Notes under the pieces: model-generated
Told to the model about the DNA's origin: nothing
What the model saw: only the letters and a program-made list of their open reading frames with translations
Databases searched by the model: none
Translations under genes and position numbers: made by a program
Part shown: positions 42,345-50,524 of the stretch, piece after piece
How the letters are laid out: every line of letters begins with the position of its first letter
How positions within the stretch are numbered: position 1 is the stretch's first letter
Assembly (NCBI GenBank): GCA_947493195.1
Contig: CANLQG010000003.1
Location: 62,001-126,000, forward strand
Direction of reading: 5' to 3'
DNA: 64,000 nt
From: an uncultured Sphingomonadaceae bacterium
GTDB taxonomy: Bacteria; Pseudomonadota; Alphaproteobacteria; Sphingomonadales; Sphingomonadaceae

Positions 42345-42420
42345 TGGTGGAGCCTAGCGGGATCGAACCGCTGACCTCAACACTGCCAGTGTTGCGCTCT
42401 CCCAGCTGAGCTAAGGCCCC
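42345..42420 (-). tRNA. tRNA-Ala (anticodon GGC)
   Basis: Reading the minus strand gives a full cloverleaf. The 7-base acceptor stem is GGGGCCT / AGGCTCC (one G-T pair). The D arm contains AGCTCAGCTGGGAGAGC. The anticodon stem-loop is CAACA-CTGGCAG-TGTTG with anticodon GGC. The T loop is GGTTCGATCC. The CCA end is encoded in the DNA. A/C-ending Ala codons are the target (GCC, GCU). It is a 76-nucleotide gene in the gap between ffh and the TIGR02300 gene. Confidence 0.97.
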
Positions 42421-42536
42421 GTTCCATCGATGTCCGGCATCGTATCAGATGCCGTTTCCCTCTGCCAGTGAAAGCCCATCGGCGTCGGGAGGTGGCCCTT
42501 TATGAGAGCAGGATTGCTTTCGCAAGGGATTTTTTG

Positions 42537-42570
42537 GATCCCCGCTTACCGGCACGGGCAAGCGGGGATC
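42537..42570. terminator. Hairpin downstream of TIGR02300 gene
   Basis: A perfect 11-base inverted repeat, GATCCCCGCTT (42537-42547) and AAGCGGGGATC (42560-42570), lies 6 bases from the stop of the TIGR02300 gene. On the minus strand it is followed by C-AAAAAA, not a U-run, so it is not a textbook intrinsic terminator. It could stabilise the 3' end instead. I list it as probable 3' structure. Confidence 0.4.
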
Positions 42571-42576
42571 GAATAA

Positions 42577-42900
42577 TCAGGAATCGTCTTCCTTCTCGTC
42601 GTCCGCCGTCTGGACACCCAGATCGTCGTCGCCGCCAAGGTCGACATCGTTATCCGGCGAATCATCGTCGTCGTCGACATCGATATCCAGATCGTCATCG
42701 GCCAGATCCGAATCGGCTTCCTTCTTCTCGTCCTTTTTCTCTTCCTCGAACGGGATCGGCTGCTTGGTCTTCAGCACCGGTTCGGGCGTCCACTCATTGC
42801 CGCATTCGATGCAGGTGACCGGGTCTTCCTTGCCCAGATCATAGAAGCGTTCACCGCATTTGGGGCAGGTGCGCTTCGCGCCCCATTCTGCCTTCGCCAT
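42577..42900 (-). CDS. TIGR02300 (FYDLN acid) family protein
   Basis: A 107-residue protein with an N-terminal zinc-ribbon-like pair (RTCPKCGERF and VTCIECGNEW) around the FYDLGKEDPV motif, then a long very acidic tail of Asp and Glu (DLADDDLDIDVDDDDDSPDN). This layout matches TIGR02300, a family of unknown function widespread in alphaproteobacteria. It is monocistronic, with the tRNA-Ala gene downstream and aroA divergent. Confidence 0.88.
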   Translation of the reverse strand: MAKAEWGAKRTCPKCGERFYDLGKEDPVTCIECGNEWTPEPVLKTKQPIPFEEEKKDEKKEADSDLADDDLDIDVDDDDDSPDNDVDLGGDDDLGVQTADDEKEDDS

Positions 42901-43063
42901 AAGTATATCCTTGTCTCATCCGGCCCGCCCATGATCGGGATGACCGGGGAATAACGTTCTTTGCGTTTCGGAGTAGCCCCTGAATCGCGAGCGGGCGCGC
43001 CTTGCCATAGGGCTATGCCGCTGTCAAAGCACCGCGCCGACAGACGATCAGATAGGCAGTCCC

Positions 43064-44407
43064 TTGAGTCATTCCAACCCGCCCACCCCCAAACGCTTCG
43101 AAAGGCTCGGCCCGCTGACCGGGCGCATTCGTGTGCCGGGCGACAAATCGATCAGCCATCGCTCCATCATGCTGGGCGCACTGGCCGTGGGCGAGACGCG
43201 GGTCACCGGCCTGCTGGAAGGCGAGGACGTGCTGGCTACCGCTGCCGCCATGCGGGCAATGGGCGCTCAGGTGGAGCGCGGCGAGGACGGCACGTGGCGC
43301 ATTAACGGCGTGGGTGTCGGTTCGCTGCTGCAACCGCAACAGGCGCTCGACATGGGCAACTCGGGCACCAGCACGCGGCTGTTGATGGGGCTGGTCGCCA
43401 GCCACCCGATCACCGCGATGTTCACTGGCGATGCCAGCCTGTCGAAACGCCCGATGGGCCGGGTGATCGATCCGCTCTCGCAAATGGGCGCATCGTTCGA
43501 GGCCAGCCCCGGAGGACGCCTGCCGCTGTTGCTGCGCGGTATCTCCCCCGCCGTGCCGATCACCTATCGCCTGCCTGTTGCTTCCGCGCAGGTGAAAAGC
43601 GCCGTGCTGCTGGCGGGTCTCAACACCGCTGGCACTACCACGGTCATCGAACCGGTCCTGACGCGCGACCATTCCGAGCGGATGCTGCGCGGTTTCGGCG
43701 CGAAGCTGGAGGCCGGTGAGGAGCACGGCGAACGCGTCATTGCCATCCACGGCGAGGTTGACCTTCAGCCGCAGGACATCGTCGTGCCCGGCGATCCATC
43801 CTCTGCCGCCTTCTTCGCCGTAGCCGCCCTGCTGGTGCCCGGCAGCAACCTCGTGATCGAGAACGTCGGCCTCAATCCGACCCGCGCTGCCCTGTTCGAT
43901 GTGCTGCGCGACATGGGCGGCAGCATCGAGGAACTGGATCGGCGCGAAGTCGGCGGGGAGCCGGTGGCGGACCTGCACGTGCGCCATTCTGCACTGACCG
44001 GCGTGGAAGTCGATCCTGCCGTCGTGCCTGCGATGGTGGATGAGTTTCCCGTCCTGTTCGTCGCTGCCGCCTTGGCGCAAGGCACAACGACAACCACCGG
44101 CCTCGAGGAACTGCGCGTCAAGGAATCCGACCGCATCACCGCCATGGCCGAGGCCCTGACGCTGGCGGGCGCGAAGATAGAGGAACGCGTAGATGGCCTC
44201 GTCATTCACGGCAGCGGGGGCGACCCGCTGCCCGGCACGCCCGACGGCGCGGAAGTGATCACCCACCTCGATCACCGCATTGCCATGGCCATGGCCGTGG
44301 CGGGCCTCGTCAGCCGCGAAGGTGTGGCGGTGGACGACACCGCGCCCATCGCGACCAGCTTTCCCACGTTCGAGACCTTGCTGGCCTCGGCCTCCGGCAC
44401 CAGCTAG
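43064..44407 (+). CDS. aroA: 3-phosphoshikimate 1-carboxyvinyltransferase (EPSP synthase)
   Basis: A 447-residue EPSP synthase of the shikimate pathway, the step that joins PEP to shikimate-3-phosphate. It starts with a TTG at 43064 (family-like MSHSNPPTPKRFERLGPLTG). VPGDKSISHRS binds substrates, GNSGTSTRLL is the conserved phosphate loop, and the catalytic/phosphate segment LRVKESDRI is near the C-terminus. The TTG is supported because it gives the expected N-terminus and no ATG lies nearby. Two small genes precede cmk, the normal next gene in this region. Confidence 0.95.
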   Translation: MSHSNPPTPKRFERLGPLTGRIRVPGDKSISHRSIMLGALAVGETRVTGLLEGEDVLATAAAMRAMGAQVERGEDGTWRINGVGVGSLLQPQQALDMGNSGTSTRLLMGLVASHPITAMFTGDASLSKRPMGRVIDPLSQMGASFEASPGGRLPLLLRGISPAVPITYRLPVASAQVKSAVLLAGLNTAGTTTVIEPVLTRDHSERMLRGFGAKLEAGEEHGERVIAIHGEVDLQPQDIVVPGDPSSAAFFAVAALLVPGSNLVIENVGLNPTRAALFDVLRDMGGSIEELDRREVGGEPVADLHVRHSALTGVEVDPAVVPAMVDEFPVLFVAAALAQGTTTTTGLEELRVKESDRITAMAEALTLAGAKIEERVDGLVIHGSGGDPLPGTPDGAEVITHLDHRIAMAMAVAGLVSREGVAVDDTAPIATSFPTFETLLASASGTS

Positions 44408-44434
44408 GCTGTGCCGAACCGGAGACTACAATTC

Positions 44435-44887
44435 ATGACCACCCGATCCTTCCGCCGCTTCGTGGCCCCTGCGCTGCTCGCGCTGGCCGCCTGCTCCAGC
44501 GCCGCCCAAGCCGCGACCTATACGATGTTCAAGGACCCGAACTGCGGTTGCTGCGACCACTGGGCCGATCACGTGCGCGAAGGCATGGATACCGAGGTCG
44601 CGATAACCCAGAGCACCGACATGCTGGCGGTGAAGGACGAACACGGCGTGCCTGCCCAGCTTCGCTCCTGCCACACCATGATCGTGGAGGGCTACGTGAT
44701 CGAAGGCCACGTGCCCGCCGCCGAGATCGAACGGCTGCTGGCCGAGCGCCCCGAAGGCGTGCGCGGCCTCGCCGTTCCCGGCATGCCCATCGGTTCACCT
44801 GGCATGGAAATGGGTGACCGCACGCAAGCTTACCAGGTGATCGCGTTCGGCGATGCGGGCCTGTCCGTCTTTGCAAGCTACGAGTGA
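44435..44887 (+). CDS. DUF411 family metal-binding protein
   Basis: A 150-residue exported protein of the DUF411 (CopG-like) family, often linked to copper or mercury tolerance. The ATG at 44435 gives the signal peptide RRFVAPALLALAACSSAAQA, which could also be a lipoprotein signal with LAAC. The mature body has the family metal site DPNCGCCDHWADH near residue 37, followed by the QLRSCHTMIVEGYVIEGHVP family core. It lies 27 bases after aroA, on the same strand. Confidence 0.85.
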   Translation: MTTRSFRRFVAPALLALAACSSAAQAATYTMFKDPNCGCCDHWADHVREGMDTEVAITQSTDMLAVKDEHGVPAQLRSCHTMIVEGYVIEGHVPAAEIERLLAERPEGVRGLAVPGMPIGSPGMEMGDRTQAYQVIAFGDAGLSVFASYE

Positions 44888-44899
44888 ACTGAACTTCGC

Positions 44900-45178
44900 A
44901 TGGGTCCGGACCTCGACATATTCGCCTTCATCGGCTTCATCGGCACCGTCTGCATCATCGGTGCCTATTTCTACCTGACTGCGGTCGACAAGCCTAACCC
45001 GTGGCTGCTCCACGGCACGAACCTTGTCGGCGCGGCGCTGCTGTTCACGTCGCTGCTGGTGCATACCAACTGGCCCAGCCTGATCCTTGAAGGGTTCTGG
45101 GCCGCGATCGCCATCTGGGGCCTGACAAAGGCGCTGCGTGGGCGCAGGCGTACCGAAGAAGGAGCGCGCGAGGCATGA
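44900..45178 (+). CDS. CBU_0592-like small membrane protein
   Basis: A 92-residue protein with three hydrophobic helices (IFAFIGFIGTVCIIGAYFYL, TNLVGAALLFTSLLVHT, FWAAIAIWGLTKAL) and a short Arg-rich tail. Its form, with PNPWLLHGTNLVGA and NWPSL..EGFWA, is that of the CBU_0592 family of unknown function. The stop overlaps the cmk start in an ATGA, so translation is coupled. Confidence 0.72.
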   Translation: MGPDLDIFAFIGFIGTVCIIGAYFYLTAVDKPNPWLLHGTNLVGAALLFTSLLVHTNWPSLILEGFWAAIAIWGLTKALRGRRRTEEGAREA

Positions 45179-45810
45179 TCATCGCGGTCGACGGACCCAC
45201 CGCTTCCGGCAAGGGCACCATTGCGAAGGCGCTGGCACGGCATTTCGGCTTGCCGCATCTCGATACCGGCCTCCTCTACCGCGCCGTGGGCTATCAGGTC
45301 TCGCTCTACGATGGTGACCCCGACGATCCGGCAGAGGCCTTGGCTGCCACGCGGTTCGCCGAAGAACTGCTGGGCCACCCGGAATTGCGCAGCGAGGCAA
45401 CAGGCGGGCTCGCCAGCCGCGTCTCGGTCCATCCCGGCGTGCGCAAGGCGCTGCTCGAGCGGCAGCAGGCTTTTGCCGGGCAACCGGGCGGCGCGGTGCT
45501 GGACGGTCGCGATATCGGCACCGTCATCGCGCCCAACGCGGAAATGAAGCTGTTCGTCACCGCCAGCGTGGAAGCGCGCGCGCAGCGTCGCTGGCAGGAA
45601 ATGCGCGACCGGGGCGAGAGCCACACGCTGCTGGAGATCGAAGACGACCTGCGCCGCCGTGACGAGCGTGATCGGACCCGTGCAACCGCCCCCCTCGTCG
45701 TGCCGGACGATGCCTACGTCCTCGACACGACTGCGCTGGACAAGGACGCCAGTATTGCCGCCGCAATCGACGCCGTGCTGGAAGCGACCGGGCAGAAGCC
45801 TTGCCCTTGA
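45175..45810 (+). CDS. cmk: Cytidylate kinase
   Basis: A 211-residue kinase that phosphorylates CMP/dCMP. The P-loop is DGPTASGKGTIAKALA (5-20). The family motifs LDTGLLYRAVGYQ, VLDGRDIGTVIAPNAEMK and RDERDRTRATAPL are present. It overlaps the upstream small membrane gene (ATGA) and the downstream DUF2238 gene by ten bases, forming a compact group leading to rpsA. Confidence 0.95.
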   Translation: MIIAVDGPTASGKGTIAKALARHFGLPHLDTGLLYRAVGYQVSLYDGDPDDPAEALAATRFAEELLGHPELRSEATGGLASRVSVHPGVRKALLERQQAFAGQPGGAVLDGRDIGTVIAPNAEMKLFVTASVEARAQRRWQEMRDRGESHTLLEIEDDLRRRDERDRTRATAPLVVPDDAYVLDTTALDKDASIAAAIDAVLEATGQKPCP

Positions 45811-46412
45811 ATTACACGCGGGCCCTGGCCTTGCTGTCGGCAATCTGGTCGGTGATGCTGGCATGGTCCGGCTGGGCACCTTTCGACCGCGCGACATGGC
45901 TGATGGAAGTGGCCCCAGTCCTTATCGCCCTCCCGATCCTGTGGCTGACGCGAAAGGCATTTCCGCTAACGCCGCTGACACTGGTGCTGATCGGCTTTCA
46001 CGGCATCGTGCTGATGCTGGGCGGCGCATACACCTACGCCCGCGTGCCCATCGGTTTCGAAGTGCAGGAATGGCTGGACCTCGCGCGCAATCCGTATGAC
46101 CGGTTCGGCCATCTCATGCAGGGCTTTGTGCCCGCCATCGTGTTACGCGAGATGTTGCTGCGTCTATCCGTGCTGCGTACCGGATGGCTGCTGACCGTCC
46201 TGCTGCTGGCATGCAGCCTTGCCGTCAGCGCCAGTTACGAACTGATCGAATTCGGTGCCGCCATGGCGCTGGGCCAGGGCGCGGAGGAGTTTCTGGGTAC
46301 GCAGGGCGACCCGTGGGATACGCAATGGGACATGCTGATGTGCCTGATCGGCGCGGCGCTGGCGCTGCTGGCCCTTTCGCCGCTGCATGACCGGCAGTTG
46401 TCGCGGCTCTAA
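45801..46412 (+). CDS. DUF2238 membrane protein
   Basis: A 203-residue inner-membrane protein of the DUF2238 (YjdF-like) family with five to six helices (ALALLSAIWSVMLAWSGWAP, VAPVLIALPILWLTRKAF, TLVLIGFHGIVLMLGGAYTY). Family motifs are YDRFGHLMQGFVPAIVLREM and SYELIEFGAA with GTQGDPWDTQWDM. It starts with TTG at 45801, or TTG at 45807 which would overlap the cmk stop (TTGA). Function unknown. It is convergent with the next gene, whose end it overlaps by four bases. Confidence 0.85.
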   Translation: MPLNYTRALALLSAIWSVMLAWSGWAPFDRATWLMEVAPVLIALPILWLTRKAFPLTPLTLVLIGFHGIVLMLGGAYTYARVPIGFEVQEWLDLARNPYDRFGHLMQGFVPAIVLREMLLRLSVLRTGWLLTVLLLACSLAVSASYELIEFGAAMALGQGAEEFLGTQGDPWDTQWDMLMCLIGAALALLALSPLHDRQLSRL

Positions 46413-46900
46413 CCTTCGACCTCGCGTCGCAGGTCACTCATCAGGCCCAGCGCGAACAGCCCCTCCACCACCAGGAACAACGGGCCGACAAGGAAGCCGC
46501 GCAGATCGTCGACGAAGGCCGGTTTGCGGCCTTCGTACTTGTGCCCCACCAACTGGAATATCCAGCCCACCACGAACAGCCCCACGCCTCCGCCCAGCCA
46601 TGCAGCGGTTGAGATGGAAGCGATCTGTGCCCCGGCGATCACGAACAGGGCGAACAGGAATGTCATCAACAGGCCCAGCTTCAGATCGAGGCTGAGATAC
46701 CATCCCGCCGCCAGCACAGCCGCGACCAGCGAAAGTGGAATTGCGGCTGTCGGAAGCGGCAATTCCAACGGGGCCAGCAGCGTCGTGATCGACAAAACGA
46801 TCAGCGGAATACCGACGACGTGGGTCAGCACGTTGCGATGATCGTGGTGGTAATCGCGATATTTCGCGAGTTGCCGGGCCAGGCCGTTCTCAGTTGTCAT
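46409..46900 (-). CDS. Mpo1-like (DUF962) membrane protein
   Basis: A 163-residue protein of the DUF962/Mpo1 family; in yeast the family member is a 2-hydroxy fatty acid dioxygenase. The conserved His positions are in YHHDHRNVLTHVVGIPLIVL and QLVGHKYEGRKPAFVD. Four hydrophobic helices lie between. The bacterial function is not established, so only a likely lipid link is claimed. It is divergent from rpsA across a 468-base region and ends in the convergent DUF2238 gene. Confidence 0.85.
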   Translation of the reverse strand: MTTENGLARQLAKYRDYHHDHRNVLTHVVGIPLIVLSITTLLAPLELPLPTAAIPLSLVAAVLAAGWYLSLDLKLGLLMTFLFALFVIAGAQIASISTAAWLGGGVGLFVVGWIFQLVGHKYEGRKPAFVDDLRGFLVGPLFLVVEGLFALGLMSDLRREVEG

Positions 46901-47368
46901 GTCACTGTCCTACACCGAATTCGGGGCGGCACAAAATCAGCCATGACGAACCGCCGCCACCACCCTCGCCCGAACCTGCTCGATCGCATAGAAATGCGAG
47001 GGCAGTTTTCTGCTTCAGGACAGTGTTCCATGTGTTCCAGGTTAGCATCTGCCCGCCCCCTCGCAGAGTCGCTTTCGCCTTGCCAAATGCCGCGTTTTCG
47101 CATAGGCGCCCGCTCGTTCGACGGACGGATCACATGTCCGCGAGCGTGCAAACCAGCATGGTCGGCTTTCCACCGGGGCGCAACGACGCCTTTGCCTGCT
47201 GCATTTCACGCCCGCTCTCATTGCCATTCGAAGAGCGCCTGTGCCGGCATCCGGCCGCATGGGCAGTTCGGCCCTTTTGCCCGCCTCTCGCAATCCCGCG
47301 AGGTGCGGAGACAAGACCCCCGGATCAACCGGGTGGCCGGAAAAAACGTGAAGTAGGAACTTAGAAAC
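46901..47368. other. Long leader region upstream of rpsA
   Basis: These 468 bases between the divergent Mpo1-like gene and rpsA hold no convincing gene; the frames here have weak codon structure. The ribosome site for rpsA is GTAGGAAC just before the ATG. The rest must carry promoters for both genes and possibly a regulated leader, since S1 controls its own mRNA in other bacteria. Several short hairpins can be drawn, none conclusive. Confidence 0.5.
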
Positions 47369-49081
47369 ATGGCAACATCTGCCAATCCCAGCCGCGACGA
47401 TTTCGCGGCTCTTCTTGATGAACAGCTCGGCGGCGCCGAGGGCGGCTTCGAAGGCCGCGTCGTCAAGGGCACCGTTACCGCAATCGAAAACGGCATGGCC
47501 GTCATCGACGTTGGCCTGAAGAGCGAAGGCCGCGTCAACCTCAAGGAATTCAGCCGCGTCGACGGCGAGCACGGCCTGAGCGTCGGCAGCGAAGTCGAAG
47601 TCTTCGTTGACCGCGTGGAAAATGCCGACGGCGAGGCCATGCTGAGCCGCGACCGCGCCCGCCGCGAAGCCGCGTGGGACAAGCTGGAAAGCGAGTTCGG
47701 CGAAGGCAAGCGCGTGGAAGGCCGTATCTTCGGCCGCGTGAAGGGCGGCTTCACCGTCGATCTCGACGGCGCCGTGGCCTTCCTGCCCGGCAGTCAGGTC
47801 GACATCCGCCCCGTGCGTGACGTGACCCCGCTGATGGACGTGCCGCAGCCCTTCCAGATCCTGAAGATGGACCGTCGCCGCGGCAACATCGTCGTCTCGC
47901 GCCGTGCCGTGCTGGAAGAAACCCGCGCCGAACAGCGCAGCGAACTGATCGACAAGCTGGCCGAAGGCGAGATCACCGATGGCGTGGTGAAGAACATCAC
48001 CGACTACGGTGCCTTCGTGGACCTGGGCGGCATCGACGGCCTGCTGCACGTGACCGACATGAGCTACAAGCGCGTCAACCACCCCAGCGAAGTGATCGAG
48101 ATCGGCCAGACCGTGACCGTGCAGATCATCCGCATCAATGCCGATACGCAGCGCATTTCGCTGGGCATGAAGCAGCTCGAAAGCGATCCGTGGGAAGGCG
48201 TTGGCGCCAAGTACCCGGTTGGTGCGAAGGTCACCGGCCAGGTCACCAACATCACCGAATACGGTGCTTTCGTGGAACTGGAAGCGGGCATCGAAGGCCT
48301 GGTCCACGTCTCCGAAATGTCCTGGACCAAGAAGAACGTGCACCCCGGCAAGATCGTCTCCACCTCGCAGGAAGTGGAAGTCATGGTGCTGGAAGTCGAC
48401 TCCGAAAAGCGTCGCATTTCGCTTGGCCTCAAGCAGGCCCAGTCGAACCCGTGGGACGATTTCGCAGAGAAGTTCCCGGTCGGTTCGACCGTTCAGGGCG
48501 AAGTCAAGAACGCTACCGAGTTCGGCCTGTTCATCGGCCTGCCCGGCGACGTGGACGGCATGGTTCACATGTCCGACATCGCCTGGGGCATCTCGGGTGA
48601 AGACGCGCTGGCCCTGCACCGCAAGGGCGAGGAAGTCGAAGCCGTGGTTCTCGATGTCGACGTCGACAAGGAACGCATCAGCCTCGGCATGAAGCAGCTT
48701 GAAAAGGGTGCTCCCTCGGCTGAAGGCGCTGCCGGCGCCGGTTCGCTGCGTCGCGGCGAAGTCGTCACCGTTACCGTGCTGGAAGTCCGCGATGGCGGCC
48801 TCGAGGTTCAGGTTGGCGACGATGGCGCAACCGGCTTCATCAAGCGCTCGGACCTGGGCCGCGACCGTGACGAACAGCGTCCCGACCGCTTCCAGACCGG
48901 CCAGAAGGTGGATGCCATGGTCACCGGCTTCGACCGTTCGAAGAAGCCGAACTTCTCGATCAAGGCTTACCAGATCGCCGAAGAGAAGGAAGCCGTGGCA
49001 CAGTTCGGTTCCGCCGACTCCGGCGCCTCGCTGGGCGACATCCTGGGCGCCGCGCTGAAGAAGGAAGGCGACAAGGAATAA
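47369..49081 (+). CDS. rpsA: 30S ribosomal protein S1
   Basis: A 570-residue S1 that helps mRNA reach the 30S subunit. It contains six S1 RNA-binding repeats; examples are DGVVKNITDYGAFVDLGG, VTGQVTNITEYGAFVELEAG and VQGEVKNATEFGLFIGLPGD. It has an ATG at 47369 with MATSANPSRDDFAALLDEQL and ends GDILGAALKKEGDKE. It is followed by a strong terminator. It closes the aroA-cmk-rpsA region. Confidence 0.97.
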   Translation: MATSANPSRDDFAALLDEQLGGAEGGFEGRVVKGTVTAIENGMAVIDVGLKSEGRVNLKEFSRVDGEHGLSVGSEVEVFVDRVENADGEAMLSRDRARREAAWDKLESEFGEGKRVEGRIFGRVKGGFTVDLDGAVAFLPGSQVDIRPVRDVTPLMDVPQPFQILKMDRRRGNIVVSRRAVLEETRAEQRSELIDKLAEGEITDGVVKNITDYGAFVDLGGIDGLLHVTDMSYKRVNHPSEVIEIGQTVTVQIIRINADTQRISLGMKQLESDPWEGVGAKYPVGAKVTGQVTNITEYGAFVELEAGIEGLVHVSEMSWTKKNVHPGKIVSTSQEVEVMVLEVDSEKRRISLGLKQAQSNPWDDFAEKFPVGSTVQGEVKNATEFGLFIGLPGDVDGMVHMSDIAWGISGEDALALHRKGEEVEAVVLDVDVDKERISLGMKQLEKGAPSAEGAAGAGSLRRGEVVTVTVLEVRDGGLEVQVGDDGATGFIKRSDLGRDRDEQRPDRFQTGQKVDAMVTGFDRSKKPNFSIKAYQIAEEKEAVAQFGSADSGASLGDILGAALKKEGDKE

Positions 49082-49111
49082 CGTCCTTAGCCACTGCATA
49101 AAAGCATCGGT

Positions 49112-49146
49112 AAAGGCCCGTCTGCGACCATCGCAGGCGGGCCTTT
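49112..49146 (+). terminator. Terminator after rpsA
   Basis: A perfect 16-base stem, AAAGGCCCGTCTGCGA (49112-49127) and TCGCAGGCGGGCCTTT (49131-49146), encloses a 3-base loop. The T-run is part of the right arm and only short after it. It ends the rpsA transcript. Confidence 0.8.
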
Positions 49147-49178
49147 CCTACATCCGGGGCTCGTGTAGAATGGGTGCC

Positions 49179-49940
49179 ATGACACTTGAAGTTCACCAGT
49201 TCCCCTGCCTGTCCGACAATTACGGCTTCCTGCTGCACGATCCCGTCAGCGGCGAGACCGCCTGCATCGACACGCCCGATGGCGAGGCGTATCTGCGCGA
49301 GGCAAAAGCCAGGGGCTGGACCATTACGCAGATATGGAACACCCACTGGCATCCAGACCACGCTGGCGGGAACGAGGCGATCAAGGCGGCCACGGGTTGC
49401 ACTGTGATCGCCCCGCTGGTCGATGCTGAGAAAATCCCGGTTGTCGACCGTACCGTTCGCGATGGAGACTTCGTGAAGCTGGGCGAGCACAGCGCGTGGG
49501 TGATCGATGTGAGTGGCCACACCATGGGCCACATTGCCTATCACCTGCCCGACAGTCGCCTCGCCTTCGTAGGCGACAGCGTCTTTGCGCTGGGCTGCGG
49601 CCGCATGTTCGAGGGCACGGCTCCGCAGTTCTGGGACAGCCTCTCGCGCATCAGGCGACTGCCGAGTGACACGACCCTCTACTGCGCGCACGAATACACG
49701 CAGACCAATGCAAAGTTCGCCCTGCACGCCGATCCGGAAAACGAGGCATTGCAGGACTATGCGAAGGAGATTGACGAGAAGCGGGCATCGGGCGAACCGA
49801 CCGTTCCCTTCCCACTCGCGCGCGAATTGAAGACCAATCCCTTCCTGCGCGCCGACGATCCGGAGATTCAGGCACGGTGGGGTGGCAACGCCCCGCACGA
49901 GACATTTGCCGCATTGCGAGAGGCGAAAGACAACTTTTGA
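49179..49940 (+). CDS. gloB: Hydroxyacylglutathione hydrolase (glyoxalase II)
   Basis: A 253-residue metallo-beta-lactamase-fold enzyme that splits S-D-lactoylglutathione to lactate and glutathione. The metal motif THWHPDHAGG is at residues 55-64. GHTMGHIAYH and FVGDSVFALGCGRMFEGT follow, then YCAHEYTQTNAKFAL, all glyoxalase II-specific. I chose the ATG at 49179; one three codons upstream (49170) is in frame. The stop shares bases with the TTG of the following GrpB-like gene. Confidence 0.95.
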   Translation: MTLEVHQFPCLSDNYGFLLHDPVSGETACIDTPDGEAYLREAKARGWTITQIWNTHWHPDHAGGNEAIKAATGCTVIAPLVDAEKIPVVDRTVRDGDFVKLGEHSAWVIDVSGHTMGHIAYHLPDSRLAFVGDSVFALGCGRMFEGTAPQFWDSLSRIRRLPSDTTLYCAHEYTQTNAKFALHADPENEALQDYAKEIDEKRASGEPTVPFPLARELKTNPFLRADDPEIQARWGGNAPHETFAALREAKDNF

Positions 49941-50476
49941 CCGGCGCCGTCACTCTTCTCCCCTACGATGCAGACTGGGAGTTGCAGTTCGAACGGGAAG
50001 CGGAGCTTATTCGAGAGGCCCTTGGCGAGGTTTTGCTGGCAATCCATCACATCGGCAGCACCAGCGTGCCCGGCCTGCTTGCCGAGCCGCTGATCGACAT
50101 GCTGTTCGTTTTCCGCAGAGTCGAAGCGGTGGAACAGCGTGCGCCGACATTAGCCAAGCTCGGTTACGAAGCCCGCGGTGAGTACGGTATCGCAGGGCGA
50201 CAGTACTTCGTGAAGCGCAGGGCCGACGGGGAAAGCACGCATCACCTGCATGGCTACCAAGAGGGTTCGCCGCACATCACGCGTCACCTGGCCTTCCGTG
50301 ACCTGTTACGCACAGATCCTTCGACTGCCGCGTAATACGCTGCGCTGAAAAGCGCGATTACCGCCGGCGAAGCGGCCACGCGCGAGGATTACCAGCGCTT
50401 AAAGGCGGGTTTCATTGACCGGTGCGAACGTGAGGCGTTGAAAAGACGCTGCGCGCAGAAACGCCGCAACCCGTGA
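49937..50476 (+). pseudogene. GrpB/UPF0157-family gene interrupted by TAA
   Basis: The TTG at 49937 overlaps the gloB stop (TTGA) and opens a GrpB-family protein: VTLLPYDADWELQFEREAEL, HHIGSTSVPGLLAEPLIDML, and SPHITRHLAFRDLLRTDPST. A TAA at 50333-50335 stops it after 132 residues. The same frame resumes and reads YAALKSAITAGEATREDYQR, then LKAGFIDRCEREAL and a basic end to a TGA at 50474-50476, the usual GrpB C-terminus. Full length would be ~179, normal for the family. I annotate one gene broken by a nonsense mutation; a short functional product is less likely. Confidence 0.75.
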
Positions 50477-50497
50477 GGGCGCGGCGTTTTCTTTTTC
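50459..50497 (+). terminator. Terminator after gloB and GrpB-like gene
   Basis: AAACGCCGC (50459-50467) and GCGGCGTTT (50481-50489) form a 9-base stem with a 13-base loop, followed by TCTTTTTCT. It lies at the end of the interrupted GrpB frame. It can also serve the convergent atpF transcript in the opposite direction. Confidence 0.75.
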
Positions 50498-50524
50498 TCT
50501 AGCTGTCGATTGACTTGCGCAGGC

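Noticed and set aside
42430..42576. Possible small RNA beside tRNA-Ala
   Set aside because: Only one hairpin and a short A-run are visible; no known small-RNA pattern could be matched.
47042..49099. A 685-codon minus-strand open frame
   Set aside because: Antisense of rpsA; composition is that of a shadow frame.
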